From: Solibacteraceae bacterium
GTDB lineage: Bacteria; Acidobacteriota; Terriglobia; Bryobacterales; Bryobacteraceae
DNA: 64,000 nucleotides
Direction: 5' to 3'
Assembly: GCA_021324015.1 (NCBI GenBank)
Contig: JAJPJX010000023.1
Span: forward strand, 90,879-154,878
A program made the position numbers and the translations under genes. Shown here one piece after another: positions 24,326 to 35,010 of the stretch. The number at the start of each line of letters is the position of its first letter. Within the stretch, counting starts at the first letter, position 1. A model generated the notes under the pieces. It made no database searches, was not told where the DNA came from, and worked only from the letters and a program-made list of their open reading frames with translations.

Positions 24326-27202
24326 TTAGTGGACTTGTGAGGGTGGCCTTAGGATGCTCGTGAAGCGCAGAGCCGGGCGAGTGTTGTATGCCTCCCGGTA
24401 GGCACGGTGATAGGGGTCGTGGGGGTAGAGATCCCCGTAATGGGACATGCCGTGGAAAGGCAGGGGTTCCACCGATTGGGAAAAGAGGGTATTCGCGTCC
24501 CGATCCTTCGCCCAGCCGTCCACCAGCAGCAGGAAATCCCGTTTTGCGCCGGGCAGGAGCGCCGGCAAGCCGGAGGCATCGAAGGACAACTCCAGTTCGT
24601 CGCCCGAGCCCATGATCACCAACCGGTCGTCGATGGTGGTAAGCAGGTCGCGTACGTTCCCGTAGCGCGTGTAAAGCCCGGGCGTAGGGTCCCAGGAGGG
24701 CGCAGCGCCGCCAAGGTGCAGACCGGCATCCGCCGGCAGCAAGTCCTTCAAATGCAATGGCGTACCAGGACGTTCTTCCCCCAGAAAGATCTCGTCCCAG
24801 TGCACGGGCAGGTTCGTGACGATGCGGACTTCGCGCGAGGGCGAGAGAAATTTCCCCGAAAGATCCACGGCTATCGTTTTGGTCTTTCCGGAGGGCATAC
24901 CCGTATCTGGAATCACCGTCTGCCACCGGCCCCGTGTGTCCTTAACCTGAAGATACGGCGGGAGGAAGCCGCTGCCCGTCTGCGCAGCGGCGTAGAAGGT
25001 GCTGGCATCGGGCCAGTCCACGCTGCCGGTCAACACCAGAACGGCGTGGTCCTGTGGCGCGGATGCGCCGAAATCCAGGACTTGGCCCTTTCGTACGGGG
25101 TAAAACCGGTGCCCTATCGGGTAGAGACGAAACTCGGGGTATGGCGGGCTCTTCCACTTGTCATTGTTGAAGATTTCCACGTCGGCAGGGTGGTCCACCG
25201 CGATGAGGCGAACGTGATCCAGGTAGGTGACCTCAGCCAGTTCTTCGGTGATACGGATCCGGTAGCGGCCGTTCACCGGCACGAGGGCATCGCCGGGGAT
25301 CTGCACGTATTCGTCGTGATCGACGGAAAAGCCCCGCGCGCCCAAGGGCGCCACACCCAGAACGTCGGTCAGGAACTGGAAACGCTGCCCGTTCCAGGTA
25401 TAGATCATGGGGCAGGAGCCGGAGAGACGGGGCGCCTCTTTGTATTGCACGGCCCGGTCTGCCGGCTGCTTCATCATGTTCTGAATCAGGCCGTTGGCCC
25501 AGGTGATACGCACGGTATCGAGCATGGAGCGCGAGCCCAGGCCAAACAGAAGCGGAACCCCCAGGTAGACCTGCTTCTGATACAAAGTGCCGGCCTTGAC
25601 CTCCACCTCCGTGCCCGGGGCCAGGATCATGTTCTTTACGCCCACCAGCGACACTTCCAGCCAATGGTCTTGGGCGCTGGTCCGGTTGAGGTGAAGATGA
25701 ATGCCGCCTTCCGCATCCACGGTGGCCAGATCCGCCAGGCCGTCGCCGTTGAAGTCGGCCGCCGCCCAGGCAACGCCGGAAGGGCCGTGCTCCGCAACGG
25801 CAGCAGCTTCGAGCTTACCTTGACGGTTCCGCAGCGAGCTGCCGCGGTAGGACAACTCAAGCCAGCCATCGCTGTCGATGTCCGCGGCGGCAAGCCCGGT
25901 GGCGCCGGCAGGCAGCGCATCGAGCGGGGTTTTCTCGTAGGTGCCCGCCAGGCGGTCGCGATACAGGATGCCGGGATGGTCCTCGTAAGAGACGGCCAGA
26001 TCCAGCGCCTTGGTATCGGGAACCACGCGTAGCGGGACGGCGTCGAGAGCGCGGCCGGGGGCGAAAGGAAAGTCGGCCGTGCGGTCCTGAAAGCCCGCCG
26101 CTCCCTGGTTGCGCAGCAGCACGGAGCGGTCGCCGAGCAGGAAGAGGTCCTGGTCGTAGTCGTGGTCGTAGTCCAGCCAGACCGCCTTGCGGAAGCGCCC
26201 GCCGGGCAGGGCAGTGCCGAACTTCTGGAAGACCCCTTTGTGGTTCAGGTAGAGAGCGGCGCCGGTCTTTGTGACGATGCAAAGGTCGGCCAGGCCGTCG
26301 TTATTGAAATCGCCAGGGGCGACCGAGACGACATCCGCGATCCCGGAGAGGCCGGCGTCCACCGGTTCGGCGCCGTTGCGGTAAAGCAGAATGCCGCGCG
26401 CCGACCATGCGAGCAGGTCGGGGCGCCCGTCGCCATCGGCATCCAGCACCACTAGGCCCGCGGTCCGTGGGTCGGCCTTGCCGGGCAGGCGGCGGTCTTC
26501 GAAACGCTGCGCGGGGCGCGAGGACGCCCCGGGCTTTTGGCGCGGCGCCTCGTCGTAGACCTCGGCGTACACGCACCAATTCGTATCTTCGGCCTCCGCG
26601 CCGGAAGCATCATGCTGTTTCTTCACCTGCTGGAAGGGCTCGAAGGCGCGTTCGGCTTCGGCGGTGCGATCCAATTCGCGATAGGTGTTAAAGATCTGGA
26701 AGCGTGGCGCAACAAAATTGGGATCGAGCCTGGCGGCGGTCTCGAATTCCCGGATGGCGTCCTCAATCTTGTCGAGGAATTTGTAAAGGACCCCCAAATT
26801 GTAATGGCTGACAGGTTCTCCGGGAACCAGTTGGATCATGTGCCGGAACTGATCGATGGCGCGCTGGTATTGGCCGCGCTTTTTGTAGACCACGCCGAGG
26901 TTGAACCAGGTGTGCGGGATCTGGGGGGCTTCGCGCTGGACGCGCTCCAATTCGGCGGCGCCCTCGTCCAGGCGGCCCGCGCGCAGCAGCGCCAGGCCGT
27001 AGTTCAGCCGCTCGCGGGGCGAATCCGGCGCCAGATCGAGGGCCTTCCGAAACTCCTCTACGGCCTGATTGTGGCCGGCGGGATCTTCGTAGAACGCTTT
27101 GCCGAGGTTCCGGTGCTCCCAGAGCTGTTCCTCGCGGGAAGCCGGCGGGAGCGCCTGTGCCAAGGCCAGCAGAACCAGAAGAATCAGCCTCGAGTGCGGC
27201 AT
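24326..27202 (-). CDS. Secreted TPR plus FG-GAP/VCBS repeat protein with ASPIC-like and unknown C-terminal domains
   Basis: A 958-residue exported protein (signal MPHSRLILLVLLALAQALPP). Four or five TPR units span about residues 28-190 (YQRAIDQFRHMIQLVPGEPV; KIEDAIREFETAARLDPNFV). VCBS repeats fill the middle (DADGDGRPDLLAWS, DFNNDGLADLCIVT, DFNGDGLADLATVD). An ASPIC-like piece follows (APGTEVEVKAG ... VRITWANGLIQN). A long C-terminal region of about 380 residues, starting at CPMIYTWNGQRFQFLTDVLG, has no family I can name. Known relatives are acidobacterial surface proteins without assigned function. Confidence 0.82.
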   Translation of the reverse strand: MPHSRLILLVLLALAQALPPASREEQLWEHRNLGKAFYEDPAGHNQAVEEFRKALDLAPDSPRERLNYGLALLRAGRLDEGAAELERVQREAPQIPHTWFNLGVVYKKRGQYQRAIDQFRHMIQLVPGEPVSHYNLGVLYKFLDKIEDAIREFETAARLDPNFVAPRFQIFNTYRELDRTAEAERAFEPFQQVKKQHDASGAEAEDTNWCVYAEVYDEAPRQKPGASSRPAQRFEDRRLPGKADPRTAGLVVLDADGDGRPDLLAWSARGILLYRNGAEPVDAGLSGIADVVSVAPGDFNNDGLADLCIVTKTGAALYLNHKGVFQKFGTALPGGRFRKAVWLDYDHDYDQDLFLLGDRSVLLRNQGAAGFQDRTADFPFAPGRALDAVPLRVVPDTKALDLAVSYEDHPGILYRDRLAGTYEKTPLDALPAGATGLAAADIDSDGWLELSYRGSSLRNRQGKLEAAAVAEHGPSGVAWAAADFNGDGLADLATVDAEGGIHLHLNRTSAQDHWLEVSLVGVKNMILAPGTEVEVKAGTLYQKQVYLGVPLLFGLGSRSMLDTVRITWANGLIQNMMKQPADRAVQYKEAPRLSGSCPMIYTWNGQRFQFLTDVLGVAPLGARGFSVDHDEYVQIPGDALVPVNGRYRIRITEELAEVTYLDHVRLIAVDHPADVEIFNNDKWKSPPYPEFRLYPIGHRFYPVRKGQVLDFGASAPQDHAVLVLTGSVDWPDASTFYAAAQTGSGFLPPYLQVKDTRGRWQTVIPDTGMPSGKTKTIAVDLSGKFLSPSREVRIVTNLPVHWDEIFLGEERPGTPLHLKDLLPADAGLHLGGAAPSWDPTPGLYTRYGNVRDLLTTIDDRLVIMGSGDELELSFDASGLPALLPGAKRDFLLLVDGWAKDRDANTLFSQSVEPLPFHGMSHYGDLYPHDPYHRAYREAYNTRPALRFTSILRPPSQVH

Positions 27203-27227
27203 CTGTGATCAGTATAAGCGGATCTGG

Positions 27228-30200
27228 TTACCGCAGACGCCAGGCGAACGCATCCGGCGCCACTTCCACCGTGAACACATGAGCGCTGCCGGCCGCCGGC
27301 GCGCGGCGCAGCACGTTGCCGGAGGCGTCCAGCGCTTCCACCTCATGGGGTTCCGGCAGCCGCCACGGCAGTTCGTCCCAGTGCACCCGGGCGGTGAAAC
27401 TGCCGCTTTCCGGCGCCGGAATCAGCCGCACCGCCTGCCCGTCGCGGACCAGGCGCAGGCCGGGTTCCGGGCGGGTCTGCACGTAGTACGCCGCCGGGGA
27501 ACGCGACCATGCGACCACCGCGCCGCCGCGCCGCTCGATGGCCGATTCCACGGGGCCCTCGGCAGCCGTGACGCGGGCATAGTAGCCGTACTGCGGCAGT
27601 ACGTGGCCTTCGACAGTCCAGTCCGAGGAGCCGCGATTGACCCACACCTCGCCGCCGTTCCAGTGCACCTGCTGTCTATGCAGATCGCCCCCGGCAAAGG
27701 AGACGGCTTCGATACGGCGGAGCGCGAGCGCGCGCATGAGGTCGTCGAGCAGCCAGTATTTGCGCACGACATCGGGATTGAAGGGGTCCGCGACCATGGC
27801 GGGATGGCCGGTGAGCACTTCGGTGGCGATGTAGTCGTCGCTGTAGATGCCGTGGGTGCGCTCATCCAGACCGGCGGCGTAGCGGTCCGGGTAGCCCGCG
27901 CCGTGCAGGACGAACACATCGTGGTAGGCCGCGTCTTCCCAGGGAATGCGCTCGGCGTCCGCGGCGCGAATGGGCCAGGTGAAACCCTGCGCGGGGGGCG
28001 CTTCCACACGCAGATGGTTGGCCTGCGCGCCGTCCAGCCAGCCGATCAACTGGTCGTGCCCGGCTTCGGAGATTTGGGGCGCGCCGCCGAGAAAATCGCG
28101 AATCCAGGCGAAGCTTTCCCCCCACACCTGCCGGGTCACGCCGCGCGGCACGAAGCGCCCGTCTTCGGTCCAGAAGTCCCACGGCCCCATGGAGGACCAG
28201 ACATCAATGAAGTACGCCGTGGGAGCGAAACTGCTTTGGACCAGGCGGACGTTGCGCTCCAGGAAGGGGCGCAGCTTATCCGGGCGGAAGCGGTAAGACT
28301 GCGCCTGGCGGTAGGAGTGATACCAGGCCTTGCGGGGCTGGCCGTCGCGGTTGAACACGATATCCGCATAGCTGAAGTCCTCCGCATCGGGGTAGAAGTC
28401 GATGTAATTGTCGTGCGGAGCGAACAGGACGCCGGCGTCCTTCGAGGTTTGGACCAATTGCCGGAACTCCTCCAGGGTGCCGAATTCGGGATTGGGCGGG
28501 TAGATATCGGGCAGCCGGTAGTCATAGCCCCAGCGCTGCCAGTTGTGCCAGACCACCACGGCGTTGGTGACGCCGTATTGGGCCGCCCGGGCGAGCGCCC
28601 GCGCGCTTTCGGCGTAGCGGCCCTGCCAGAGGTCGAAGACGAAACGGCCGGCCAGTTTGGGCACGCCCGCGGCGGCGTGCTTGCCGCTGAGCGCGCGCCA
28701 GGCGAGGGCGCCGTCCCAGGCGGTGGGGACGGGGAGAAACGTCAGGGTCTGAGCGTGCGGCGTGCTCAGCGTGTAGATGCGGCCCTCCGGGTCCACCTCC
28801 AGGCGATCCGGCACGGCATCCACACCTTGGACGATCGAAAGGCCAGGAAAATCAAAGCCCACGAACGAAGTCGCCAGCCGGTGCCCGTCGAAGGGTAACT
28901 GAAAAGCCTGCGGGTCCTGGATCACGTTTCCCAGGCCGGCATAAATGCGGCGGGCGCGGTCGCTCCAGGGGCCGGCGGCCACTTCTTCCAGGTAGACGGC
29001 CAGCCAGGGCCGGGGCGGCGGGGCGTTTTCCAGCCAGAAGCGGGCTTCGAGCGCGCCGGAGACGATCCAGAGCTCGCCCAGGAGATCAAAGGCGCCCGCC
29101 CAGCCGCGAAAACGATGCCGCACGCGATAGCGGCCATTGGCAGGCTCCTCGCGGACTTCGGTGAGCGCGTGCGCGGAGCGGGCATCTTCGAGCACATCGC
29201 CGGCGACCCGGACATGGAAGCCGTGAAACTGGAGTTCCCGGCCGCCGGCGGCAAAGCTGACGGTGGCATCGAGCAGGCCGCGGCTGCCGGGCCGCAGGCG
29301 AATCTCGTAGCGGGTGTGATTCCGTTCGATCACGCCCAGCGGGCGCGGCGGGGCGGGCGCGGGCGCGGCGGGAGCGCCCACCACCAGCGCCGGCTCCGCC
29401 CAATCCGCCTCTACGGAACCTTCGGCCTGCGCCTCGAGTTGCAGGCGAACCGGCTTTCCGGCGAAGGCGTCGAGGTTGACCTCGTGATTGACCCAGGGGG
29501 ATCCTCCGCCGCGAGACTCGAAGACGGATGGCCCCGGCTGCGCTTCGGGCGCGTTAAAGGACGCCACGCGGACGCGAAACAGGGCCGGCGCTCCGCTGGT
29601 GGCGGCGGCGAACTGGAGCCGCAGGGGATGGGCATTGGGCAGGGCCAGGGGATATTCAATCAAGGCGGAGGCGATGCGCTCGCGGCGCGAGGGCAGCCGC
29701 GGGCCTAAGGCCATGGCGATGGCCTCCCGCCGCTGGCCGCGCGTCACCCCCACGCCGAATTGAACCGGCTGGGAGGTCTCGAAGGTTTCGGGCGCCAGGC
29801 TGATGAGCCGGGTTTCGCCGCCCACTGTCTGGATGATGTCGCGATGCAGCGGCAACCGCCACAGTCCCATGGCGCCGCGTTGGGGGACGGGAAGCGGCAG
29901 CCATGCCAGCGGGAGATGGGCGCGCGGCGGGTCAGACAACTGCGTCGCCAGGATCAGCACCGGATGGGCGGTGAGGCGGCGTCCCTGGTAAGTGAACTCG
30001 GCGATCGCGTGCAGCGGGTAGTGCGCATTATGGGCGCGGGCGCCCACCGTGATGGTGAAGCGCATTTCGGCGCGGCCGTGTCCCACGAGGTGGAAAGGCG
30101 CCGCTGCGGCCGGCTCCACGCGCCAGTCGTCGATGGCGTGGACACGCAGCGTTCCCTCGAGCGGCGCGCCCTCCGCGTTCTGCAAGAGCACCTCCAGGGA

Positions 30201-30383
30201 GAAGGGCATGCCCGAGCGGTTGAGCTGCGTGGGGCCTCCGGCGCCGTAATTACCGAGAGCCGGCTCCAGGATGCGGACGGTCAGCGGTCCGGCGGTATCC
30301 ACGGGCGGGTTGTAAGCCAGGAGCGTGCCGGCAGGCAGCAGGCTCAGCACGCCCAGGAAACTCCACAAGCGATGCGCGCGCAT
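27228..30383 (-). CDS. Large secreted glycoside-hydrolase-like protein
   Basis: A 1051-residue exported protein. I chose the ATG at 30383 because GAGGTGAG ends 7 nt before it, followed by a signal peptide (RLWSFLGVLSLLPAGTLLA). The N-terminal half is beta-rich and contains Ig-like and galactose-mutarotase-like stretches. From about residue 580 the sequence looks like a TIM barrel of the endo-alpha-N-acetylgalactosaminidase-like type: VVWHNWQRWGYDYRLPDIYP, GVLFAPHDNYIDFYPD, TAYFIDVWSSMGPWDFW and APQISEAGHDQLIGWLDG. Asp in FIDVW and Glu in SEAGHD are candidate catalytic acids. It heads the eight-gene minus-strand run. Glycan cleavage is inferred, not shown. Confidence 0.6.
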   Translation of the reverse strand: MRAHRLWSFLGVLSLLPAGTLLAYNPPVDTAGPLTVRILEPALGNYGAGGPTQLNRSGMPFSLEVLLQNAEGAPLEGTLRVHAIDDWRVEPAAAAPFHLVGHGRAEMRFTITVGARAHNAHYPLHAIAEFTYQGRRLTAHPVLILATQLSDPPRAHLPLAWLPLPVPQRGAMGLWRLPLHRDIIQTVGGETRLISLAPETFETSQPVQFGVGVTRGQRREAIAMALGPRLPSRRERIASALIEYPLALPNAHPLRLQFAAATSGAPALFRVRVASFNAPEAQPGPSVFESRGGGSPWVNHEVNLDAFAGKPVRLQLEAQAEGSVEADWAEPALVVGAPAAPAPAPPRPLGVIERNHTRYEIRLRPGSRGLLDATVSFAAGGRELQFHGFHVRVAGDVLEDARSAHALTEVREEPANGRYRVRHRFRGWAGAFDLLGELWIVSGALEARFWLENAPPPRPWLAVYLEEVAAGPWSDRARRIYAGLGNVIQDPQAFQLPFDGHRLATSFVGFDFPGLSIVQGVDAVPDRLEVDPEGRIYTLSTPHAQTLTFLPVPTAWDGALAWRALSGKHAAAGVPKLAGRFVFDLWQGRYAESARALARAAQYGVTNAVVVWHNWQRWGYDYRLPDIYPPNPEFGTLEEFRQLVQTSKDAGVLFAPHDNYIDFYPDAEDFSYADIVFNRDGQPRKAWYHSYRQAQSYRFRPDKLRPFLERNVRLVQSSFAPTAYFIDVWSSMGPWDFWTEDGRFVPRGVTRQVWGESFAWIRDFLGGAPQISEAGHDQLIGWLDGAQANHLRVEAPPAQGFTWPIRAADAERIPWEDAAYHDVFVLHGAGYPDRYAAGLDERTHGIYSDDYIATEVLTGHPAMVADPFNPDVVRKYWLLDDLMRALALRRIEAVSFAGGDLHRQQVHWNGGEVWVNRGSSDWTVEGHVLPQYGYYARVTAAEGPVESAIERRGGAVVAWSRSPAAYYVQTRPEPGLRLVRDGQAVRLIPAPESGSFTARVHWDELPWRLPEPHEVEALDASGNVLRRAPAAGSAHVFTVEVAPDAFAWRLR

Positions 30384-30426
30384 GCGAGAACTCACCTCGG
30401 CGGATCGGAATTTGAGATCCGCTTTG

Positions 30427-30432
30427 AGTATA
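30427..30432 (-). promoter_or_regulatory. -10 box of the eight-gene minus-strand run
   Basis: TATACT on the minus strand, 44 nt before the ATG at 30383. This is the only recognisable promoter element I see upstream of the run; the gaps inside it are 46 nt or less. Confidence 0.45.
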
Positions 30433-30467
30433 CAGAGTTTGCCGTGGCCACAGCCGGGCAGCTTTTA

Positions 30468-30473
30468 TATAAT
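30468..30473 (+). promoter_or_regulatory. -10 box of the PSD1 gene
   Basis: TATAAT 28 nt before the ATG at 30502, inside TTTTATATAATG. It faces the minus-strand TATACT box 35 nt away, so both transcription units start from a shared gap. No good -35 box is visible. Confidence 0.5.
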
Positions 30474-30501
30474 GCTTCCAAATGCACCCGGAGGTGTGGT
30501 A

Positions 30502-33500
30502 ATGAGAAGGAGCTGGTCCGCTATCGCTCTGGTGGCGGCCTGGCGGATGTTTGCCGCGGAACCGCTTCCGCAAACCGTCGAGTTCAACCGCGATATCCGG
30601 CCGATTCTTTCCGACAAGTGTTTCACCTGCCACGGCCCGGACCGGGCCAACCGCAAGACCAAGCTGCGATTCGACAGCGAATCCGGCGCCAAGCAGGACC
30701 TGGGTGGGCATTTCGCGATCGTGCCCGGCCAGCCCGACCACAGCGAAATGGTGCGGCGCATCAGCTCGCCCAATAAGGCATTTCGCATGCCGCCGGCCTA
30801 CACCGGCACGACGCTTTCCCCGCGCGACATCGCCCTGATCCGGCGCTGGATCGAGCAGGGGGCCAAGTGGGAGAAGCACTGGTCTTTCCTCCCGCCGAAG
30901 CGGCCGGAGGTGCCCGCGGTCGAAAACCGCGCATGGGTGCGGAATCCGATCGATGCATTCATCCTGGCGCGCCTGGAAAAGGAAGGTTTGAAGCCGTCGC
31001 CCGAGGCCGATCGCGCGACGCTCCTCCGGCGCGTGACGCTGGACCTCACGGGGCTTCCGCCCACGCCCGCGGAACTGGACGCCTTCCTGCACGACACTTC
31101 GCCGGACGCGTACGAGAAGGTTGTGGACCGGCTGCTGGCCTCCCCGCGGTACGGGGAGCGCATGGCCGAGCGGTGGCTGGATGCGGCGCGCTACGCCGAC
31201 ACCAACGGCTACCAGACCGACGGCGAGCGCAGCATGTGGCGATGGCGCGATTGGGTGATCGACGCCTTCAACCGCAACATGCGGTTCGATGAATTCACCG
31301 TGGAGCAGATCGCGGGCGACATGCTGCCCAATGCCACGCTCGATCAGCGCATCGCCAGCGGCTTCAACCGCAACCATCGCGGCAACGGCGAGGGCGGCAT
31401 CATTCCGGAAGAGTACGCCGTGGAGTACGTGGTGGACCGTGTGGACACGACCGCGACCGTCTGGCTGGGGATCACGCTGGGCTGCGCGCGCTGCCACGAC
31501 CACAAGTACGATCCGTTCAGCCAGAAGGAGTTCTACCAGGTTTTCGCCTATTTCAATAACGTGCCGGAGCGCGGCAAGGCCTGGAAGTACGGCAATTCTC
31601 CGCCGTTCATCCAGGCGCCCACGCGGGAGCAGCAGGCGGAACTGCAAGGGCTGGAGCGCAAGCTGGCGGATGCCGAGCAGCGCTTTTCGGCGTTGCAGCC
31701 GGAGTTGGTGAAAGCCCAGCGGAAATGGGAAAAATCCGCGCGCAAGTCCAAAACGCTGGATTGGTCGATCCAGACGGACCTGGCGGCGGAAGTTCCGCTC
31801 GGCCGGAACGAAGTCTTCGACGGCAAGCGCGCCGTGGACGGCGGCAACAAAGCGGATTTCGGCTTCTACGACAAATTCACGCTGGCGGCCTGGGTGTACG
31901 CCACCGCGCCCACGGGCGCCATCGTCACGCGGGCGCAGGATGTCGCGGAAGGCGAAGGCTACGGCCTCTATCTGAAAAACGGGAAACTGCAAGTCAACCT
32001 GGTGAAGCGCTGGCTGGACGACGCGCTGCGCGTGGAGAGCGAAGGCTCGCTGGAGCTGAACCAGTGGCACCACGTGGCCATGACCTACGACGGCTCGCGG
32101 CTGGCGGATGGCGTCAGGATCTACATCGACGGCGTGCCGCAGAAGATCAAGCCCGTGCTGGATGATCTGAACCAGTCTTTCCAGGTCAAGGAGCCGCTGC
32201 GCGTGGGCGGCGGAGGCGGCCCGGAGAACCGCTTTCGCGGCAGGATCAGCGACGCGCGGGTGTACCACGCGGCGCTGCCGGAAAGCGATATCGGAGTGTT
32301 GGCGACCGCGGCTTCGGTCGGCGAACTGGCGCGGATCGCTCCGGAACAGCGCACCAAACCGCAAGCCGACAAAGTCTCCCTATGCTTCCTGGACCAATAC
32401 GCGCCCCAGCGGATGCAGGCGGCCTGGCGGGAGCTGACGCGCCTGCGCCGGGAGCGGGAGCGCATGATCGAAAGCTTCCCCACCGTGATGGTGATGCAGG
32501 AGCGGGAGAAGCCGCGCGACACCTTCTTGCTGATTCGCGGGGCCTACGACCGCCCGGGCCAGAAGGTCTCCCCGGCCGTGCCGGCCGTGCTGCCACCGCT
32601 GCCCGCGGGCGTGCCGGACAACCGGCTGGGGTTTGCCAAATGGCTGGTGGACTCCGGCAATCCGCTTACCGCGCGCGTGACCGTGAACCGCTTCTGGCAG
32701 ATGTTCTTCGGCACGGGAATCGTCAAGACGGTGGAGGATTTCGGCTCGCAGGGCGAGTGGCCGACGCATCCGGAGCTGCTGGACTGGCTGGCTACGGAGT
32801 TCATGCGCGACGGTTGGGACATGAAGGCCATCATCCGGACGATGGTCACCAGCGCGGCGTATCGCCAGTCTTCCACGGCGACGCCGGAGCTGCTGCAAAA
32901 AGACCCGGAGAACCGCCTGCTGGCGCGGGGCCCGCGCTTCCGCTTGCCCGCGGAGATGGTCCGCGACCAGGCGTTGGCGGTGGCCGGGCTGCTGGTGGAG
33001 CGCGTGGGCGGGCCCTCGGTGAAACCTTACCAGCCGGCGGGACTTTGGAAAGAGCTCGGCGGCGGGGATTACAAGCAGGACCACGGCGAGAGCCTCTACC
33101 GGCGCAGCATGTACACCTTCTGGAAGCGGACGGCGCCGCCGCCTTCGATGGTGACCTTTGATGCCGCGGGGAGGGAGATGTGCACGGTGCGCGAGACGCG
33201 CACGAATACGCCGCTGCAGGCGCTGGACCTGATGAACGATGTGACCTACGTGGAGGCCGCGCGCAAGCTGGCGGAGCGCATGATGACCGAGGGCGGCACG
33301 AGCGCCTCCGACCGCATCGCCTGGGCGTTCCGGCTGGCGACGGCGCACGCCCCGGCGCCGGAACAGCGCCGCATCCTTTTGGAGAGCTATTCGCACTATC
33401 GCGACAACTACCAGACGCACCCCGGCGCGGCGGCGGAACTGCTGAGCGAGGGCGAATCCCCGCGCGATCAGAAACTGGACACGAGCGACCTGGCCGCCTA

Positions 33501-33555
33501 TACGGCGGTCGCGAGCTTGATCCTGAATTTGGACGAAACGGTGACCAAGGAGTAA
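30502..33555 (+). CDS. PSD1 and planctomycete cytochrome C domain-containing protein with LamG insert (DUF1549/DUF1553)
   Basis: A 1017-residue exported protein; GGAGG lies 7 nt before the ATG. Domain order: signal peptide (1-19), planctomycete-type cytochrome domain with CFTCHG at 40-45, DUF1549 (about 145-350; [20 protein letters not shown]), a LamG/concanavalin-like insert (about 440-580; [19 protein letters not shown]), and DUF1553 (about 700-960; [37 protein letters not shown]). Proteins of this type nearly always sit next to a DUF1501 gene, as here (3-nt gap). They are thought to act in extracytoplasmic polysaccharide or sulfate metabolism; the reaction is unknown. Confidence 0.92.
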   Translation: MRRSWSAIALVAAWRMFAAEPLPQTVEFNRDIRPILSDKCFTCHGPDRANRKTKLRFDSESGAKQDLGGHFAIVPGQPDHSEMVRRISSPNKAFRMPPAYTGTTLSPRDIALIRRWIEQGAKWEKHWSFLPPKRPEVPAVENRAWVRNPIDAFILARLEKEGLKPSPEADRATLLRRVTLDLTGLPPTPAELDAFLHDTSPDAYEKVVDRLLASPRYGERMAERWLDAARYADTNGYQTDGERSMWRWRDWVIDAFNRNMRFDEFTVEQIAGDMLPNATLDQRIASGFNRNHRGNGEGGIIPEEYAVEYVVDRVDTTATVWLGITLGCARCHDHKYDPFSQKEFYQVFAYFNNVPERGKAWKYGNSPPFIQAPTREQQAELQGLERKLADAEQRFSALQPELVKAQRKWEKSARKSKTLDWSIQTDLAAEVPLGRNEVFDGKRAVDGGNKADFGFYDKFTLAAWVYATAPTGAIVTRAQDVAEGEGYGLYLKNGKLQVNLVKRWLDDALRVESEGSLELNQWHHVAMTYDGSRLADGVRIYIDGVPQKIKPVLDDLNQSFQVKEPLRVGGGGGPENRFRGRISDARVYHAALPESDIGVLATAASVGELARIAPEQRTKPQADKVSLCFLDQYAPQRMQAAWRELTRLRRERERMIESFPTVMVMQEREKPRDTFLLIRGAYDRPGQKVSPAVPAVLPPLPAGVPDNRLGFAKWLVDSGNPLTARVTVNRFWQMFFGTGIVKTVEDFGSQGEWPTHPELLDWLATEFMRDGWDMKAIIRTMVTSAAYRQSSTATPELLQKDPENRLLARGPRFRLPAEMVRDQALAVAGLLVERVGGPSVKPYQPAGLWKELGGGDYKQDHGESLYRRSMYTFWKRTAPPPSMVTFDAAGREMCTVRETRTNTPLQALDLMNDVTYVEAARKLAERMMTEGGTSASDRIAWAFRLATAHAPAPEQRRILLESYSHYRDNYQTHPGAAAELLSEGESPRDQKLDTSDLAAYTAVASLILNLDETVTKE

Positions 33556-33558
33556 CCC

Positions 33559-35010
33559 ATGGATCCTATGCTGGAACGCCGGCTTCTCCTGACCCGCCGC
33601 CACTTCTTTGGGCTGAGCAGCGCGGGGCTGGGCGTCGCGGCGCTCGCCACGCTGTTGAGCGAAGACCTGCGCGCGGACGCATCCGCGCTGGGCGGGCTGC
33701 CGGGACTGCCTCATTTTCCGCCCACGGCCAAGCGGGTGATCTACCTGTTCCAATCCGGGGCGCCCTCGCAGATGGAGCTGTTCGATTACAAGCCGCGCCT
33801 GCGGGACCTGCGGGGGAGCGAGCTGCCGGATTCCATTCGCCACGGCCAGCGCCTGACGGGTATGACAGCCACGCAGTCGAGCTTTCCGGTGGCCCCCTCG
33901 CTGTTCGGGTTCGCGCAGCACGGCGAATCGGGTGCGTGGATCAGCGAACTGATGCCCCACACGGCCAAGGCGGTGGACCGGCTGTGTTTCATCAAGTCGA
34001 TGTACACCGAGGCCATCAACCACGACCCGGCTGTGACGTTTTTCCAGACCGGCGCGCAACTGGCCGGGCGGCCCAGCATCGGCGCCTGGCTGGCCTACGG
34101 CTTGGGCAGCGAGAACAAGGACCTGCCCGCCTTCGTGGTGATGGTGTCGCAAGGCACCGGGAACCCCAACGACCAGCCGCTGTACGACCGGCTGTGGGGC
34201 AGCGGCTTTCTGCCGACCCGCTACCAGGGCGTGAAGTTCCGCTCCGGAGGCGACCCGGTGCTGTACCTTTCCAACCCGAAAGGTTTCTCGGACGGCGACC
34301 GGCGGCGCTTCATCGACGACCTGGGCAAGCTGAACCAGGCGACGCTGCGGGAGTTCGGCGATCCGGAGATCGCCACGCGGGTTTCACAGTACGAGATGGC
34401 CTACCGCATGCAACACTCCGTGCCGGAGCTGACGGATCTCTCGAAGGAACCGGACCGCGTGTTCGAACTCTATGGCCCGGACTCCCGCAAGCCCGGAACG
34501 TTCGCGGCCAACTGCCTGCTGGCGCGGCGGCTGGCGGAGCGCGGCGTGCGCTTCATTCAGTTGTTCCACCGCGGCTGGGACCAGCACACCAAACTACCGA
34601 AGCAGATCGTGGGCCAGTCGCGCGACACCGATCAGCCCTCGGCGGCGCTGATCCACGATCTGCTCGAGCGCGGGCTGCTGGACGACACGCTGGTGGTGTG
34701 GGGCGGCGAGTTCGGCCGCACGGTCTACTGCCAGGGCAAGCTCACGGCGGACGATTACGGGCGCGATCATCATCCCCGCTGCTTCACCGTATGGATGGCG
34801 GGCGGCGGCGTCAAGCCGGGTATCACCTACGGCGAGACGGACGACTACTGCTACAACATCACGCGAGACCCGGTGCACGTGCACGACCTGCACGCCACCA
34901 TCCTGCACTGCCTGGGGATCGACCACACCAAGCTGACCTTCAAGTTCCAGGGCCGGCACTTCCGGCTGACGGACGTGGCGGGCAGCGTGGTGCGGAAGAT
35001 ATTGGCATAA
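33559..35010 (+). CDS. DUF1501 domain-containing protein
   Basis: A 483-residue protein; AAGGAG lies 6 nt before its ATG, overlapping the stop region of the PSD1 gene. The N-terminus [20 protein letters not shown] is a Tat signal. The fold is alkaline-phosphatase/sulfatase-like: [43 protein letters not shown] and the late [17 protein letters not shown] carry the usual metal-site Asp and His residues. It is the conserved partner of PSD1 proteins in planctomycetes and acidobacteria; substrate unknown. The pair forms a two-gene unit divergent from the propeller run. Confidence 0.92.
   Translation: MDPMLERRLLLTRRHFFGLSSAGLGVAALATLLSEDLRADASALGGLPGLPHFPPTAKRVIYLFQSGAPSQMELFDYKPRLRDLRGSELPDSIRHGQRLTGMTATQSSFPVAPSLFGFAQHGESGAWISELMPHTAKAVDRLCFIKSMYTEAINHDPAVTFFQTGAQLAGRPSIGAWLAYGLGSENKDLPAFVVMVSQGTGNPNDQPLYDRLWGSGFLPTRYQGVKFRSGGDPVLYLSNPKGFSDGDRRRFIDDLGKLNQATLREFGDPEIATRVSQYEMAYRMQHSVPELTDLSKEPDRVFELYGPDSRKPGTFAANCLLARRLAERGVRFIQLFHRGWDQHTKLPKQIVGQSRDTDQPSAALIHDLLERGLLDDTLVVWGGEFGRTVYCQGKLTADDYGRDHHPRCFTVWMAGGGVKPGITYGETDDYCYNITRDPVHVHDLHATILHCLGIDHTKLTFKFQGRHFRLTDVAGSVVRKILA

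Noticed and set aside
24407..28898. Two long plus-strand frames (541 and 599 codons) opposite the TPR/VCBS and GH-like genes
   Set aside because: They mirror codon bias of the minus-strand genes and show no domain; the minus strand carries signal peptides and repeats.
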